This document shows positions 12,133-25,488 of a stretch of DNA of 64,000 nt, piece by piece. The number at the start of each line of letters is the position of its first letter. Position 1 is the stretch's first letter. The stretch comes from Typha latifolia (taxonomy: Eukaryota > Streptophyta > Magnoliopsida > Poales > Typhaceae): assembly GCA_019914945.1 (NCBI GenBank), contig CM034108.1:10356280-10420279 (forward strand), given 5' to 3'. The position numbers were made by a program, and so were the translations under genes. The notes beneath the pieces were generated by a model. That model saw only the letters and a list, made by a program, of their open reading frames with translations, did not search any database and was not told the DNA's origin.

Positions 12133-15100
12133 ATTAATACAATAAAATAATTAATCAATCTTATATATATATATATATATTATTTAATATTAATTTTAAA
12201 TAACTTGATTAATACTAATAACATTTATTTTAAGACATACCATGTTAATATGTGAGTGTCTTGAAGGCAAATTGAAACTACAAGTAAAGTAAAAAAAAAT
12301 GTTTAAGTAAGCAACATACCAAATCTAAAATTCATCCACTATTATATACTAAAAATTAACTACTAGTTACTTGCATATATTATATTATTATCCCTAACAA
12401 TAATAGAAGCAAGTTAGAATATCATGGTTTTATTCTCATATACAAAATAGTTATCTATATACATTCATCAGTTTAACTATATCAACTTAGATAATGCTAA
12501 CTCATGAGTTAATCAATTTAGAATATTAGTACGCAGCAACTTAAATTTTAGGAAGTTAAAAGCAAACATGAGTAAAACTTGATTGATAGAAATAATAATA
12601 GCATCATACTGATAGTAAAAAATATTGCACAATTAATACAATTCTTAAGGAACACATTATAACTTGTTCCATTTTCAAATACGCACAATGAAGACAAGCA
12701 CTCTAAAGATTGTTCTTATTCAAAAAAAAAAGTGGGCAATGAAATTTATCAGTTTTATTTTTATTTTTGGTGCCTTAATTTAAAGAATATACTAATAAAA
12801 AGTTTATTTGCAAATATATAAAATATATTAAAAAAGATTCTAACTTTAAAGAAATAAAAAGAAACATCCTCTGTTAATTTTTCAAATGGGCTATATATAA
12901 AACCCACCTATAGATGCCCTCATGATGTGTAAAGTTTTGAGTTTTTTATTTTTTTATTTTTGATTAATATGGATCGGTTCATGATTTCATGGTCTAATTT
13001 AATATTTTTATTTAGGTAAGATTTGTCTTATATGAAAATTTTAACTATTTATGAGTAAATATCATGTTCATCTATTAACATATGAATATACACAATTAAA
13101 TAATAATAAAAGTAATTGTAATATTCACATGATCTAATAAAACTTGAATACAAAAACCAAATTAAATTTAATAATATTTGATATGCTTCTACGTGATCAG
13201 GGCAATCAAAATAATCAAGTCGGCTCGAGCTCAGCTCGCTCGATTAAGCTCGATCTGAAAATGAGCTACACCAACTGGATCTTCAAAATAGGCTCGAAAA
13301 TATTCGAGCTAAGCTTGGTTATGAGTCGACTCGATTAAGTAGGCTAGAATAATTATTATTTTTATTATATATATACTATATGAGTAATACTTTCTATAGT
13401 ATACTATACTTTCGTTATATTCTAAAATTTGCATGAAATTAGTTTCAAATTGGCTTTGAATTAAAATAAATTTGATTCAAGCTTGATTATAAATCTAAGC
13501 TTGAAATTATTTTCAATTCAAACTTGATTAGAGATACGATCGATCAAGCTCAGATTGACTACACTCATACATCGGACCACAACTCAACTATACAAAATGA
13601 CCATTGATCTAATTCAAACCTCTATAAGTTTGAGTTTGACTTTAATAAAGATAAACTTGTTTATCTATGCATACTATAAATCAATATTAAACTTAATTTA
13701 AATTTGAATTGGCATTAATATCCCTTGGAGAGAACCACCATTAAAATTTAAACAATTTAACCGTAAAAAATGATAAGAATGTCATTATTTTAATTTTCAA
13801 ATATTTCTCTTACTTAGTAGTACTTTTATTTTTTATATTAAATAACTTAATTTGAAAAGTAACTATGCCAGTCTTTATATAAATATAGGTTTTGAGGGAT
13901 ATACATACAATTATACTAGTTTTGATAGTTTTTTTTATTTTTATAATATTTAGAAATATAGATATATTATTAAATATTTTTTAAAAGTTAGCAATTGGAT
14001 CGAATAATCCGGTGACCCAATCTATGATAGGGTCAATGTCTAGTCCAATCTTAATAACTATGTCAATATTAGCTTCAATCTAGCATATGACTATATATGT
14101 GTTTATATTTGCGCAAATCTATAAAGTAATATATATATGTAGGACATAAAATTTAAATTCGGGATCAAATTTAATCACATTTGAAACAACCTTGATACAA
14201 ATTCAAGGTTGAATTGAATCAAAGTTATACTATAGAATAATATTTCGGCCGAATCATTGGTTGATCTTAGGTAAGATTTTGATAAACAAAGTAAAAAAAT
14301 AATTCCACTTGGATCCTCTAAACTATCATTTATTTTAATATATTTTGCTAAGAAAATTTTTATACATAGACTCGTAAACAATTGAAAATCTCTTAATACT
14401 CATTTCATTAGTTTTTAGTTAATTCTTCCTTACTTTTCTTCTTCAAAAATTGCCTCAGGTGAAGAGGAATGTCAATATAACAATAAAAATACTAATATAA
14501 GTAGATCGCCGATCCGGTGATGAAAGCCATGGATCGAGATCGATGGGAGGAGAAAAGGAGAGAGCAAGAACAGATCGGAGGTCGGTGAAGAAGAGGAAGA
14601 GTAAAGAGAGAGGGAGATGTGCTAAAAGGACTAATATGCCCTTTTTCACGGGTTGGAACCGGTACCGGATGAGTTTTACCAGTAAAACCGATTGTTACAG
14701 CCGTCAACTCATACTTACAATTTATTATCGGGCATTGAAGTATTTACATAAAATCATAGACTACAAACCAATATAAGGAAATGTCTCCATTACTTACTTA
14801 CCTCTCCTAGAGGTCAACGGGGATCCGACTAGATATTATCTCCATAATAAGAATTTTAGAATTGTAGATATCGCTTGTTTCATTGAGCAGTCAGAGTCGT
14901 CGGAGGACTAATCGGCGAAGTCGGAGGATAGCTGAAGTTGATAGATTGTCGAAGAGAGTGTGAGAGTGAAACGGGGATGGCGTTGGAGTGTCGGAGTCAT
15001 TGAAAGACTAACTGGCGGAGTCGTCGGACAGATCGCCGAAGAGAGTGAGGGAGAGAAATGGGGATGAGTTTGAGAAATTGCGGCATGATGGTGAAGAGAG

Positions 15101-15179
15101 ATTAAGAGAATGAGGGTTCGAGAAGTTATGTTAAGCCGGTGGATGAGGGGTTTTATGTTAACGGGTCGGGTTGGTTTTT
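12133..15179. other. Spacer with dispersed repeats, no gene seen
   Basis: A TA microsatellite lies at about 12161-12180. About 13215-13345 is a TCGAGC/GCTCGA-rich degenerate repeat, similar in texture to the hAT-like element at 58588-59453. About 13795-14060 is the second copy of the dispersed repeat at 4785-5062. About 14520-15130 is GA-rich, with imperfect repeats of a GTCGGAG..ACTAA-TCGGCGGAGTCG type. I found no supportable coding region. Confidence 0.5.
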
Positions 15180-15421
15180 AAGGGTAGGATTATTTGTCAA
15201 TGTAGTATGGTATACGAGTAGACGAATATTCGATATTCGAATCCGTATCCGAATAAATATACTATACCCGTATCTGGATCCGAATTCGAATATTTTAATA
15301 AACTGCAATCCGTGTCCGGATCCGTATCCGAACCGGGTAAGTTATTTTGTCTCGTATTCGATCCGACCCAGGTCTGATAGAGGGTCGGATCGGACTAAAA
15401 CCGATCCGTTTTCACCCCTAC
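15180..15421. repeat. GTATCCG/CGAATA-rich repeat ending in TTTTCACCCCTA
   Basis: This is a degenerate array of CGAATATTCG, CCGTATCCGAA and CGGATCGGA words that ends CCGATCCGTTTTCACCCCTA at 15421, the inverse of the start at 7226. The two look like opposite ends of related elements. It abuts the 5' region of the neuroguidin gene. Confidence 0.5.
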
Positions 15422-15660
15422 CAGCTCGACCGAGTGAGACCAAGGGCTTCTCGTTAACAACAAAGACAAACCCTCTTTCGATCGATTGAAACAGGACCCG
15501 AAGGACAACTCCTATCTTTATCCCGCCCTAAAACCCTTCTTCTCTTCTATTCTCGTCGCCAATTCGAGCAGCGAAAGGCGAGCCGACGAGCGGCGGCGGA
15601 CCGGCAGCGTATCTGGGAAGGCGGCGCTTCGCTCCCTCATAATCCTCTGTCCTGGTCGCC

Positions 15661-18600
15661 ATGAGCGATAGCGGCGGCGGAGGGGAAACCCCAGCCTCAA
15701 CCCTGGAGAGGTGAGCTTTCGGGAAATTTTGAGACCATAATCCGTGTTTGTTGGCGTTTTGATTCCATTTAATCCGATGTATGGATGTACGCAGGGAAGC
15801 TCCTCGCCTTGTTGCTGTGCTGAAGGAGATGAAAGAGGGATTGGATAACGTGAGGAACAAAGTGCAGGCTCTAACGCAGAAGGTAATAACTTTTAGGCGA
15901 AAATAATTTTGTTTGTTCTTTCTTGTCCTCCAAACTAAGGAATTTTATGGCGTTGTCGACTAAAAGGATTAAGTTTTTTGATGATCTATGTATTAACGAA
16001 GAGATCGGGATTTGGATTGTGAGTGAACCCGTAATTTTCTTGCGATTTTTTGATAATTTGGTTAATTTCTTAAAATGTATATAGCGTGATTTAAAGAAAG
16101 TGAAGAACTTGAGTTTGATATGCTAATTATTTCAATGACTATTATTTTGGTTATTAAGATTTTTGTTGTAAAATTTGCTGAATTATTTGAATTGCTTGCT
16201 GATTAGGTGAAACAAAATCAATTTCCAACAGCTGATGGGCTAAGCTATCTGGAAGCGAAGCATCACTTGCTCCTGTCCTATTGTCAATCTATTGTCTATT
16301 ACTTGCTTCGCAAGGCTAAAGGGTTGCCAATTGAAGATCATCCGGTTGTCCGGAGCCTTGTGGAGATAAGACTATTCCTGGAAAAGGTTCGCAAATTTGC
16401 TACCAGTTTTTGTTTTTGTTTTTTATTTCCTATGATGCTCGTGTGTTGAATATTGTGACGAAAATTATCTTCTATAGGTTCGTCCAATAGATAAGAAGAT
16501 GGAGTACCAAGTTCAAAAGCTCACTCGAGCTGCTGACAACGTGCCCAAGAAAGCAACAGATACTGACATGAAGGAGAAGGATGAGTCACGAGATGAGGAA
16601 GATCCATTGAAGTATCGGCCAAACCCTGACATGCTTGTTAGCAAGTCAATGCAGGACGCACAGGTGATTATTCCTATTTTTCCATCTCTTTAATCTTGTT
16701 TCAGGCCATCTTATGGACTTTTGTTACTTATGTAATTGTTTTGACTACACAAATCCTGTTGGTTCTTCTTGATTCTTTGTGTGATGAAACCAAGGCAATA
16801 AATTTTCAGACTGAATCATTACCTGCTTGCTTCACCTTTTGAGACATCATTGTTTCCTTTGATAATTAACAAAAGCTTCAAGAAATATTTTGATGCAATG
16901 ATATGTTAAAATGCCAGTTGGTCCTTTCAGATGTATGTGAATCTGTTCATATACTGCCTTTTGGAGAAGACCATTATTGAAGCTAATAAAGTGATAGCTG
17001 GTTTCTTGCAGTAGTTGTTGAATCTGGATTGCATTTGTGAACACATTTCTTATTTTATGCTATAAGGATAATAAAGCATTGATAAATTTGTGGCTGCAAC
17101 TTAGGATAAGGGAGGCGTATACCGTCCACCACGATTTGCCCCTACAAGCATGGATGAAGATAAAATATCAAAGCACGAGAAACAAACTTTGCGGAAGGAG
17201 AAAGCGCTGTTGAGGCAGGCAAAACAAAGTACATATGTTAAGGAACTTATGGATAATTTTGAAGATAGACCTGAGGAGGTTTGTTGTTGTTTACTTGTTT
17301 ATTTAACAGTAGAGTTCTAGTTTTATTATCTGACCATGACATCCCTGCAGGTGAGAGAAACTGTAGGGGCTGAAAGTAGAGATCTTACTAAGTACAAAGC
17401 AAAGCTAGAAGAGCTTTCTCGAAAGGAAGAAGAACTTTTTACTCGTGCTCCAATCACAAAGCGTGATAAGAAGTTAGAGAAGCACATGAAATCAAGGAAT
17501 GGGTATGTGATTATTTTTTTTATCAAGATTGAGTACTAATAATCTTCTCAGAAGGAAATGTCAGAGTAACTAGCTCAGTAAGATTGTGGCTTCATAATGC
17601 CGAGTGACTTGCAATATTTAGCAACCTTGGAATATTTTTTTTTGGGTGTGAAAGTCATGCATATAATGCAATGTTTGAGATGTAGACCTCAAGAGAATCT
17701 TTGAATAATTGTGTTGCTAGGGCCGATAGTAGCAGCATCATTATTTCCAAAATCAAATTAACAGAGATTATCACTCTTTCATCATAGTGATGCTAAGGTT
17801 TATGGCATCATTGTTATAATATCAGCTTCATTTCACAATATGAATAAGGAAAAAAAAAGACACACAGATTGCAGCATATCACAGATCATGGGCAGATGCC
17901 AATCACAAACATAGCTTCTGTGCTGGAGATGTTTAACGAATCTCGTGGGGTGTCTAGGCAAGTTGTGATTTCCCATTTTGGTATTTGATGTTGCAAAGGA
18001 TGCACTTGATAAGTTGTATTGTGAAAAAGGAAGTACTTTGATAGGATTGTAATTGGATGAGACTATATATTTAGCTTTATAATTATATTCTACTTGGCAA
18101 ATTTTTCACATTTTCTACATCTAAACTACAATGTTAAACAGATAATATTAAATTTTTGCATAACTGTAAAAAATAATTGGTTACAAAATAATAGTTCATT
18201 AGATTAGCAATGATAGAAATGACACATTGACCAATTTATAGATCTTAGAAGTGGAATTAATAAATGGAATTTGACTAAAGAAATAGATTCCATTTGGTAA
18301 TTGGCGGCAGTTAGCAGATAAAATATTCAAGATGTGTGCATAACCTGCAAACAGAATTAGGTTATTAGATTAGCAATGATAGAGATGACAGATATTAGAA
18401 GTGGGAACTAAAAGTTAACTAAATATATGGGTTCCATTTGATAATTGATTTAGTCCTTTGTTCTTCATCTAATTTCTTCCTTTTTCACGCCTTGGCTTTG
18501 CCCTTCCCTCGGCAAATTGATCCATGACTGATTGTTGGATGATGAATTCCCTTATTCAGATGGAGAAAATGTTTGTTTCAAAAATGAAATATAATTGATT

Positions 18601-21600
18601 CCCCATAGATCTGTGAACAGTTTCTAGGCACTGCACTTGAAGCACTCACGAACTGGTACTGTTGTCTTTAGCCACAGAGTGACAATTTCTGTGAGAGTAG
18701 CGCGGTAGGGAGCACACTATAATAATAGCCATATTCTCTATTCACATCTCCATGAGAGATTGAACAAAAAGCTGCTGAATTGGCCTTCTTGTATACATTG
18801 AGTACACCCTATACTTGCATCATAAATTTTTACTGAATGTGACAGTGAATCTAGAAAATTCAGTTTTTAACATAAAGAATTTGAGAAATTTAGGCCTGCC
18901 TCCTGCCATCCACACCAAAATAGATGAGTTTTTCAGAAAAACCTGCTAATGGAGGAAGACCTCCTAGGGAGGAGGTGGAATAAAAAGATTTGCATGAATT
19001 TTTGAGTCTTTGTGCGATTCATATGCAGTGAGAGTCGCACGAACGGTAAGGAGGGTGGCTTGAGCAGCGTAGGGTGTTCCTCTTTGTGTTGTTATACCAA
19101 CAAATGAACCTATTTGCTTGTTATACAACAAGATCTATCATTTGCTTTTGCATTTGTTTGCCATAGGGATTTTGTAAAACCACTTTGCAGGTATGAACTA
19201 TTTTGTGTAGTTATACAAGTACAACAAATTGCCTTTTAAAATTATATATAAAGAGTTGAAAATGAAGATAATAACGTAGATAAGTAAAACTCATGATATT
19301 CCTTATTTGTTGTAAGCGAAATGTAAGAGTATGCTACCTGAAGTTAGTATGACCCATCTCACTTTTACTATGAAATGACCTATTTCTTAAAGAATGGCGT
19401 TCTTAATTCTTATTTCGTTTTCATTGGTGTATATTAATATTGTTTTATGGCTAGGTGAAAAGTATTCTGATATTGCTGCAAATTTCTAACCCTGGCATTT
19501 GTTAGATTTCTCACTATTTAATTGGCATAAAGGTTTATGTATCCTGATTTGATAATTGAGTAGTATCTCTTACATACTTTCTAACAGATTGCTCGGCTTG
19601 GCTGATGGATTCTATGACGAAATTAGAATGCTACCTCTAGAAGAAAAAGAAAATGACAATAATACCAGCCACATTGCTACTGATAAAGGGAAAAAATTTA
19701 AGAAGCGCAAGGTATATTTAGTTTGAATTACCATTTACTTCCTGAACTTTGTTTCTTAATATGGTTTTTTTTTCACTTTAGGCTCTTTGCTTTGGCCCCC
19801 ATTTCAAGTGTCTGCTTTACATTTGCACCATCTGCAAAGTTTCACCTCAGATGATATGCTAAACCTGTTCTTTACAAACTATTTCCTTTGATATTAGGAT
19901 TTAATCTCTCTCATTTTCAGTTTTTGCGATGTGCTGCTTTACAAACTATCTCTTGTAATTTGGCATCTCTCTTCACTCTCCCTTCTGCTTACAAAGGAAT
20001 TTCTATAGTTTTAGTTGACTAACTCATTATACTTACTAAAATTCTAGTGAACTAGTGATCCATTCATTTCTTGATTTTGCTAGAAGAAACAACTATTAGA
20101 GTTCCTCTCTTTTCATAGTTTTGTCTATGAAGTATCTCTTTAGATATTATGATTGTGTTGAGAAGATTATTCTTGTGGCATTGCTACTCCGGTATATTGC
20201 ATATTTGATTGTACTCCGGTTAACATTCTCCTCCCTCTCATTTCTTGTCATATATGGTGTCGTAGCATGCCCTTAAATTCTTTTGCCCTAGAGTATGAGA
20301 TTCTTTTATTCGTTCCTTGTCCCAAGATTCCAAGCTTGACATCAGCACACATGACTATTGGAGATAATTTGTCTAGAATATTGAGCTTAGTTTGTTATAA
20401 CCCTAGCCTCTTTGCCTATAGATGATCTTTAATTACACCTTATAATCTAGTGCCTTTTTCCTAGCTTTGGCTTCCCCTTGGAGTCATTTGCAGTCACATG
20501 CCATAGCCAAAAAATATTAGTCATAAGTTTGAAAGAAGGCCATGGAAAATTGCTGGTTTAGAATATCATTAGTTACTCGTTGTGCAAGAACTCCTGATAA
20601 GTCTATCAAGATATTCCCACTTTATCATATCGTGGAAGCCAAACTATCAACAACTTGACATAATAGAAGCTTATTCTCAGAGAATTCCCTTTTGTGGGGA
20701 TATCTTAACTGGAGAATCTCATATGTCAAATGATATTAAGTTTGCTGTTAATGCATGTTTGTGATGATATGTAATAAAAGATATATTACAAAGGAAATTC
20801 TATAAAAACCTCTATTTATACAGAGTTGTAACTTTATAACTAGGCAGAGAGCCTACCAAATGGATTTACAGCACGTGTATGAATGTTTAATGGGTATTTC
20901 AACTCCCGTTGAATGATTTGATTGCTCAATGCCAAGTTCAGATTTAATTTGTTTTATTAGAAGCCATATGGTAAGTAGGCATCCTCTTTGATGCCTAGAT
21001 GATCACATTAGCATCTCATAATATATTTTAATATGCAAATTGGCTTTGAAATTCAAAATTATTATACATGATGAATTAGTGGATTCAAATAGCTTATTAT
21101 ATATCTTAACAAGAATACATTAATATATTGTTTAGATTATAGGTATTAATTTTAACTTCTAACTATTATTTCTTTTATTTATTTATTTTGTATTAATTTC
21201 TGGGTGCCCGCCTAGGCACTACATCATCCCTTGTTCGGTCTTTTAAAATCTTAGGTAATACTAACTGAATACTAGAGATAGAACTAATTGGGAATTGTGT
21301 AAAAGATTGTTTTGGACAAATATACAGAAAAGAATCGGATTACTAACATGGTTATCTGAAAGGGAGACCAGTGTTCTATGCCTGTTGGAGAAAGGAAAAG
21401 AAAGAAGATGTTTTGAGCTCTAGGTTCTCAATATAATGTAAATCAATCCTCTTTTATAGAGGAGAGAAAGGACCACCTAGAATAAAAATAAAAAAAGCAC
21501 ATAGAGAGAGAAGGAACATAATAGATTAAATAGGAATTCAATAAGGAAAAAGAAGTGACGGATTTGTATGGGGTTATTGACTTTCTCCCTGTTGAAGCAT

Positions 21601-22119
21601 TGTCCAACTAGGTGTCACAAATGTAATATTCTGATTGGCTAAATTTTTGTGATTTCTCTGATCAACAAGGAAGCTAATCTTCATCCTATAGAGCTTATGG
21701 CAATTTGGTAAATAATATGCATGGTTGGGTGGTAACACATGTATGTATTAGTCTGTATAGTAGAGGAACATTGAGGGCTTTGCTGACTATTTTGAAACGA
21801 AGACAGGACTTTTTAAAAAAATAAAAAGAAAACACATGCTTGGGTTCATAATGTCACTAAATGAAATGTTGCATGTAACGCCCTACATTTGAGCGATCTT
21901 GTGGTCTTAATCATACTGTTTCCTTATATGCAAATTAATCTTCCTTTTCGATAGAATGATAAAGAAGTTGGATATATTTGCCTGTTAGGTACTAATAGAT
22001 GTACATCGTTTTAACACTACAATTTAAATTGATTGCGTTTTCTGATGAGGAAATAGGGGAAACTTGTTTATTTATCTCAAACTGTTAATACGGACATGTG
22101 TGTCTGTATATATAGATAA

Positions 22120-22153
<34 letters not shown>

Positions 22154-22598
22154 TCAATTAGGAAAAATCCAATCACATGAAACATGTATAGGAGACAGTC
22201 AATCCTGACATAAACATATAGAAAGAACAAGAAGTAAAAAATTCATACATGTGCTGTATATGCTATACAGACAGACAGACAAACAAATATGTCTATGAAT
22301 GCATGTATGCATATATATTGTGTAAAGTATAGATTTCTAATATTATAAATTTGGACTTCAAAGGATTATGAGACCTTAAGAATAATCGATTTATGGGAGT
22401 GGGCTGCTTTCTTAGGTGGAAAATAGTCGCACCTACCCAAATGAAACTATCCAATGAGTGCTTAACTACTTATCTAACTTTTGTTGCTTAGCTCGTAAGC
22501 TTAGATGAACTGAACTTACTTCTTGATACCTCAAACCATTTCAGAGCTGAGTGCACGGACTCTTGCTAAAATATTCTTCTTATGTGCAGAGGCATTGA
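15661..22598 (+). CDS. Neuroguidin/LCP5-like Sas10/Utp3/C1D family protein
   Basis: Yeast Lcp5 and human neuroguidin act in the nucleolus in U3 snoRNP / small-subunit pre-rRNA processing, so that role is inferred here. Exons: 15661-15710, 15795-15882, 16207-16386, 16478-16663, 17105-17278, 17351-17502, 19588-19711 and 22590-22598, giving 320 residues (human about 315). The Sas10/C1D domain covers residues about 18-106: LKEMKEGLDNVRNKVQAL, GLSYLEAKHHLLLSYCQS, HPVVRSLVEIRLFLEKVRP. Then come DPLKYRPNPDMLVS, VYRPPRFAPTSMDED, a basic coiled region (EKQTLRKEKALLRQ, KELMDNFEDRPEEV), TKRDKKLEKHMK, GLADGFYDEIR and a Lys-rich tail KKFKKRK. The last two residues (RH) and the stop come from a separate exon at 22590 after GTGCAG. 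If that exon is not used, reading through the exon 7 donor ends at 19726 with VYLV. The gene body is firm; the last exon is inferred. Confidence 0.92.
18140..18440. repeat. Diverged tandem duplication in neuroguidin intron 6
   Basis: Two adjacent copies of about 150 bp share TTAGATTAGCAATGATAGA, a following ATGACA, TTAGAAGTGG and TTCCATTTGRTAATTG. They differ by many substitutions and indels, so the duplication is old. Confidence 0.55.
18890..19075 (+). other. Possible organellar group II intron fragment (domain V-like)
   Basis: At 19025-19046 the words TGCAGTGAGAGTCGCA and CGAACGGT closely follow the conserved domain V of group II introns (TGCRGTGAAAGTCGCA..CGTACGGT), with a GNRA-type loop. 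GTGCGA and TCGCAC nearby can pair. The lower helix is degenerate. Plant mitochondrial genes carry many such introns, so this may be a nuclear copy of mitochondrial DNA inside neuroguidin intron 6. No flanking organellar exon was recognised. Confidence 0.35.
22121..22151. repeat. (TA)n microsatellite in neuroguidin intron 7
   Basis: A run of about 15 uninterrupted TA units. Confidence 0.95.
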
Positions 22599-24200
22599 GA
22601 AGCAACAGCACAAGTCCAGAATTCAATGCTATTTTTATTTATCACTATATGGATTTTGTCACTATACCATGTATTCCAGGAGCCCCTGCAAGCGTGACTG
22701 ATCCCAGTTTACAGGATAGTAGGAGAGATTCAATTTATCGGTTAGATCCAAGGGTCCTTTTGTTCCTTTGCTCTCTTTTTAGCTTGAGATACAACTTTTT
22801 GTAATGATATGAGTACTAATACTGGCAGGATTTTGCATCTCTCTTTCTAAAGAACATTTTCAAACTGTTGAACAGTTGCCTTGGGGAATTTATCATAAAT
22901 CCATTTTGTTACATTTGCAAATTAATTCCTTATGAATTCCTTTCATAAGGAATTCAGTACTGTTTTTCTCACTAAAATGCTTTCAGATGTGACTTCTTTT
23001 GGCATATGGAGAGATGGAGAACGTAAAAGCCCATCTTGGTGAAGAAAAGGAACATATACTGAGCATTGTCCTTTTGCTGAAAAGAAGATTTGATTTGCAA
23101 ATATTCCTCAAGAGGAGCTTTTGCTCAGTAGAGTTGAACTGTAGGTAGAGATATGCAAACAGAAGGAATAAGAGGGGAAAGCATCATCCATCCTGTGTGT
23201 ACCTCATCTACATTGGATATTCCTTTTATAATAAGTGAAGTGCTTCAATAGTTTTTTAATCCTTTTAATGTCATATTGCACTCATATCTAGACTACATCA
23301 CCAATTTGACTAAGTAAAAGAAACAATAATTGTGTCTCTAATATATATAAATGTATTTGTTGTCTCCACTATTGATGCTCCCTCTGTATGTTTCCCAGTC
23401 AATTTGGATATCCCCAATCAAAATATGCTATCCTTTTTCTCTTTATTTTCTTTAGGGAAATTTGTATTTAACTCCTTACTTTTCTTTTTTTACCTTTTTT
23501 TTTTCACTGGTTTGCAGCTTTCATTTTTTATCATATATACGTAGAAAACACTTTGGGTTAAATTAAAGATGATGGAAATATTTTATCCACAGTAAATCAT
23601 GATTTTCAAAAATGTTAAAATTGTTTATTTTTTATTTTTCTTCTCCAATTTTAAATCCTACAGCAAATTGGAGCAAATTGGAGCGGAGCAAAAATTAAAG
23701 GGTCTTAACTTAGATAAGGTTTTTTAGGTTAGATAATTTAGTAAGGGTATTTTGGGTGAGAGTATTTTGATCATCTTTTCAATATAGTTAAGTTAACTTG
23801 GAGTTTGGTTAACTTTAATTAACAAAATTAAGAGTATTTTCTACATATATAATAGGAGGTTTGATATCCAAATAATTAGAAAAGAAGGGGTGTCAACCAT
23901 AAATAGGTGAAAATGTAGGGTATTAAATGCAACTTTTCTTTATAATAATATTTAAGACTTGCTACCCCATTTGATGAGATCAAAGCAAGCATGAAATGAT
24001 TGTGTATCCACAATTGCCCACAGTTTCTATAAACAAAACCCATCACAAGAATCAAACTAAGACCCAAGAGAATAACAAGGATCCTCACTAGATCCCTTGT
24101 ATCACTAAAAGATATTCATAGTTTTTTATTGGCTAAATTATAATACTAGGAACCCCCATAAACTATTACCTGACATCACTTATACCTTCTAAAGAAAAAT

Positions 24201-24250
<50 letters not shown>

Positions 24251-25038
24251 CTAAGAATGAAACCCAGGAGAAAAGTTGAGAGGGATTGAGAGTTTGAGAT
24301 GGAGGAGAGAGGATTAACAAAGATTGAAAGAGAGAGAATATAAATGTCTTATTATAAATTTGGAAAAGAAGATAGAGGATATTCTTGGCACAAATGAGAC
24401 TAAATTTGATCATGTGACATCTTCATGTCAATTTTAGATGAAAAATAAATGGTAGACTAACAGATGAGGTCTCAATGTTATGCTTTTATTCTATATATAT
24501 TGTATAAGTGATATTGGAGCATAGTTCATATGAAGCATCATAATTATCATTACAATTTAATTCAAAAAAATTTTTACTATGCATCCTCTAAATTATTATA
24601 ATTATGACCAAAATAATTTGATTCTCTTAAGAATTTCATTTCCATCAGTTTGATCTAACTAGTCACAATTGCAGCTTAATTATCTATTTAATACTACCTG
24701 GTATTATAGAACAAGGGGGTTGAGATCAGAATCCAAGTATTCTAATTAAAAAGGATACTATGATCATTTTAAATAATGCATTGTTTAACTTTAACCACCA
24801 CTCATACATATATATTTCTTATGGTGACAAATTATAATATTTTAAACAATATAGTGAGGATTATGATATGCATGGTCAACAAGTGCATGAATGATGAGGG
24901 ATGGGAGCTCTGAGCTATCCCACTCCCTGCCCTTCCAACCCTTTATTCCCCTACCTCTGCAACTTTTTTTTTATTTTAAACTAAATTAGTCTCCTAATTA
25001 TTTATTTTAGGTGTTTCGAAACTTAAATAAAAGACTAC
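22599..25038. other. Neuroguidin 3' flank and spacer
   Basis: The stretch just after 22598 is probably 3'UTR of neuroguidin. A compound (TA)n(TG)n microsatellite lies at 24201-24248. The rest is AT-rich with no recognised protein, RNA gene or transposon end. Confidence 0.5.
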
Positions 25039-25488
25039 GGAGTTGTTTGGTTTCTTGTATTTAAAAATACATTTGTATTAAGAAATACTATATTTTTCTG
25101 AAATTGTATCTAGAGAAACAAATAGCTTATTTGGTTGATTGTATCTCATAGGGCTGTAATTATTAAACACATATTTAGTTTGTTATATTTTATAATGATG
25201 CATTTAGTAAATTAAGTGTTTAATGAGAGGAGAGAAGATAGATCGGTTAGGGTTGAGTTGGGTTGAGATCAAAATGAGAGAAGAAAGATACGTCGAGTTA
25301 TGACAACTAGATGCAGGCTTTTGGTATCCGTTCGATCTAAGTGAATGTCAAAAGATTATATTTGAGTCTAATTAGTTTTCTAAAATACTATTTTTCAGAT
25401 TTGGTGCGCCAAACCAAACAAAATTTTTTAGATTAAATATTACATCTATTAATACAGTATTTAGAAAAGCTCTCAACCAAACAGCTCC
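25039..25488. mobile_element. MITE with GGAGTTGTTTGGTT termini
   Basis: The left end GGAGTTGTTTGGTT...TATTTAAAAATAC and the right end ...CAACCAAACAGCTCC are imperfect inverted repeats, with weaker pairing further in (GTATTAAG against CTATTAATACAG). The size is about 450 bp and there is no coding capacity. Ends of this kind are common in plant hAT- and PIF/Harbinger-type MITEs. A clean target-site duplication was not found. Confidence 0.6.
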
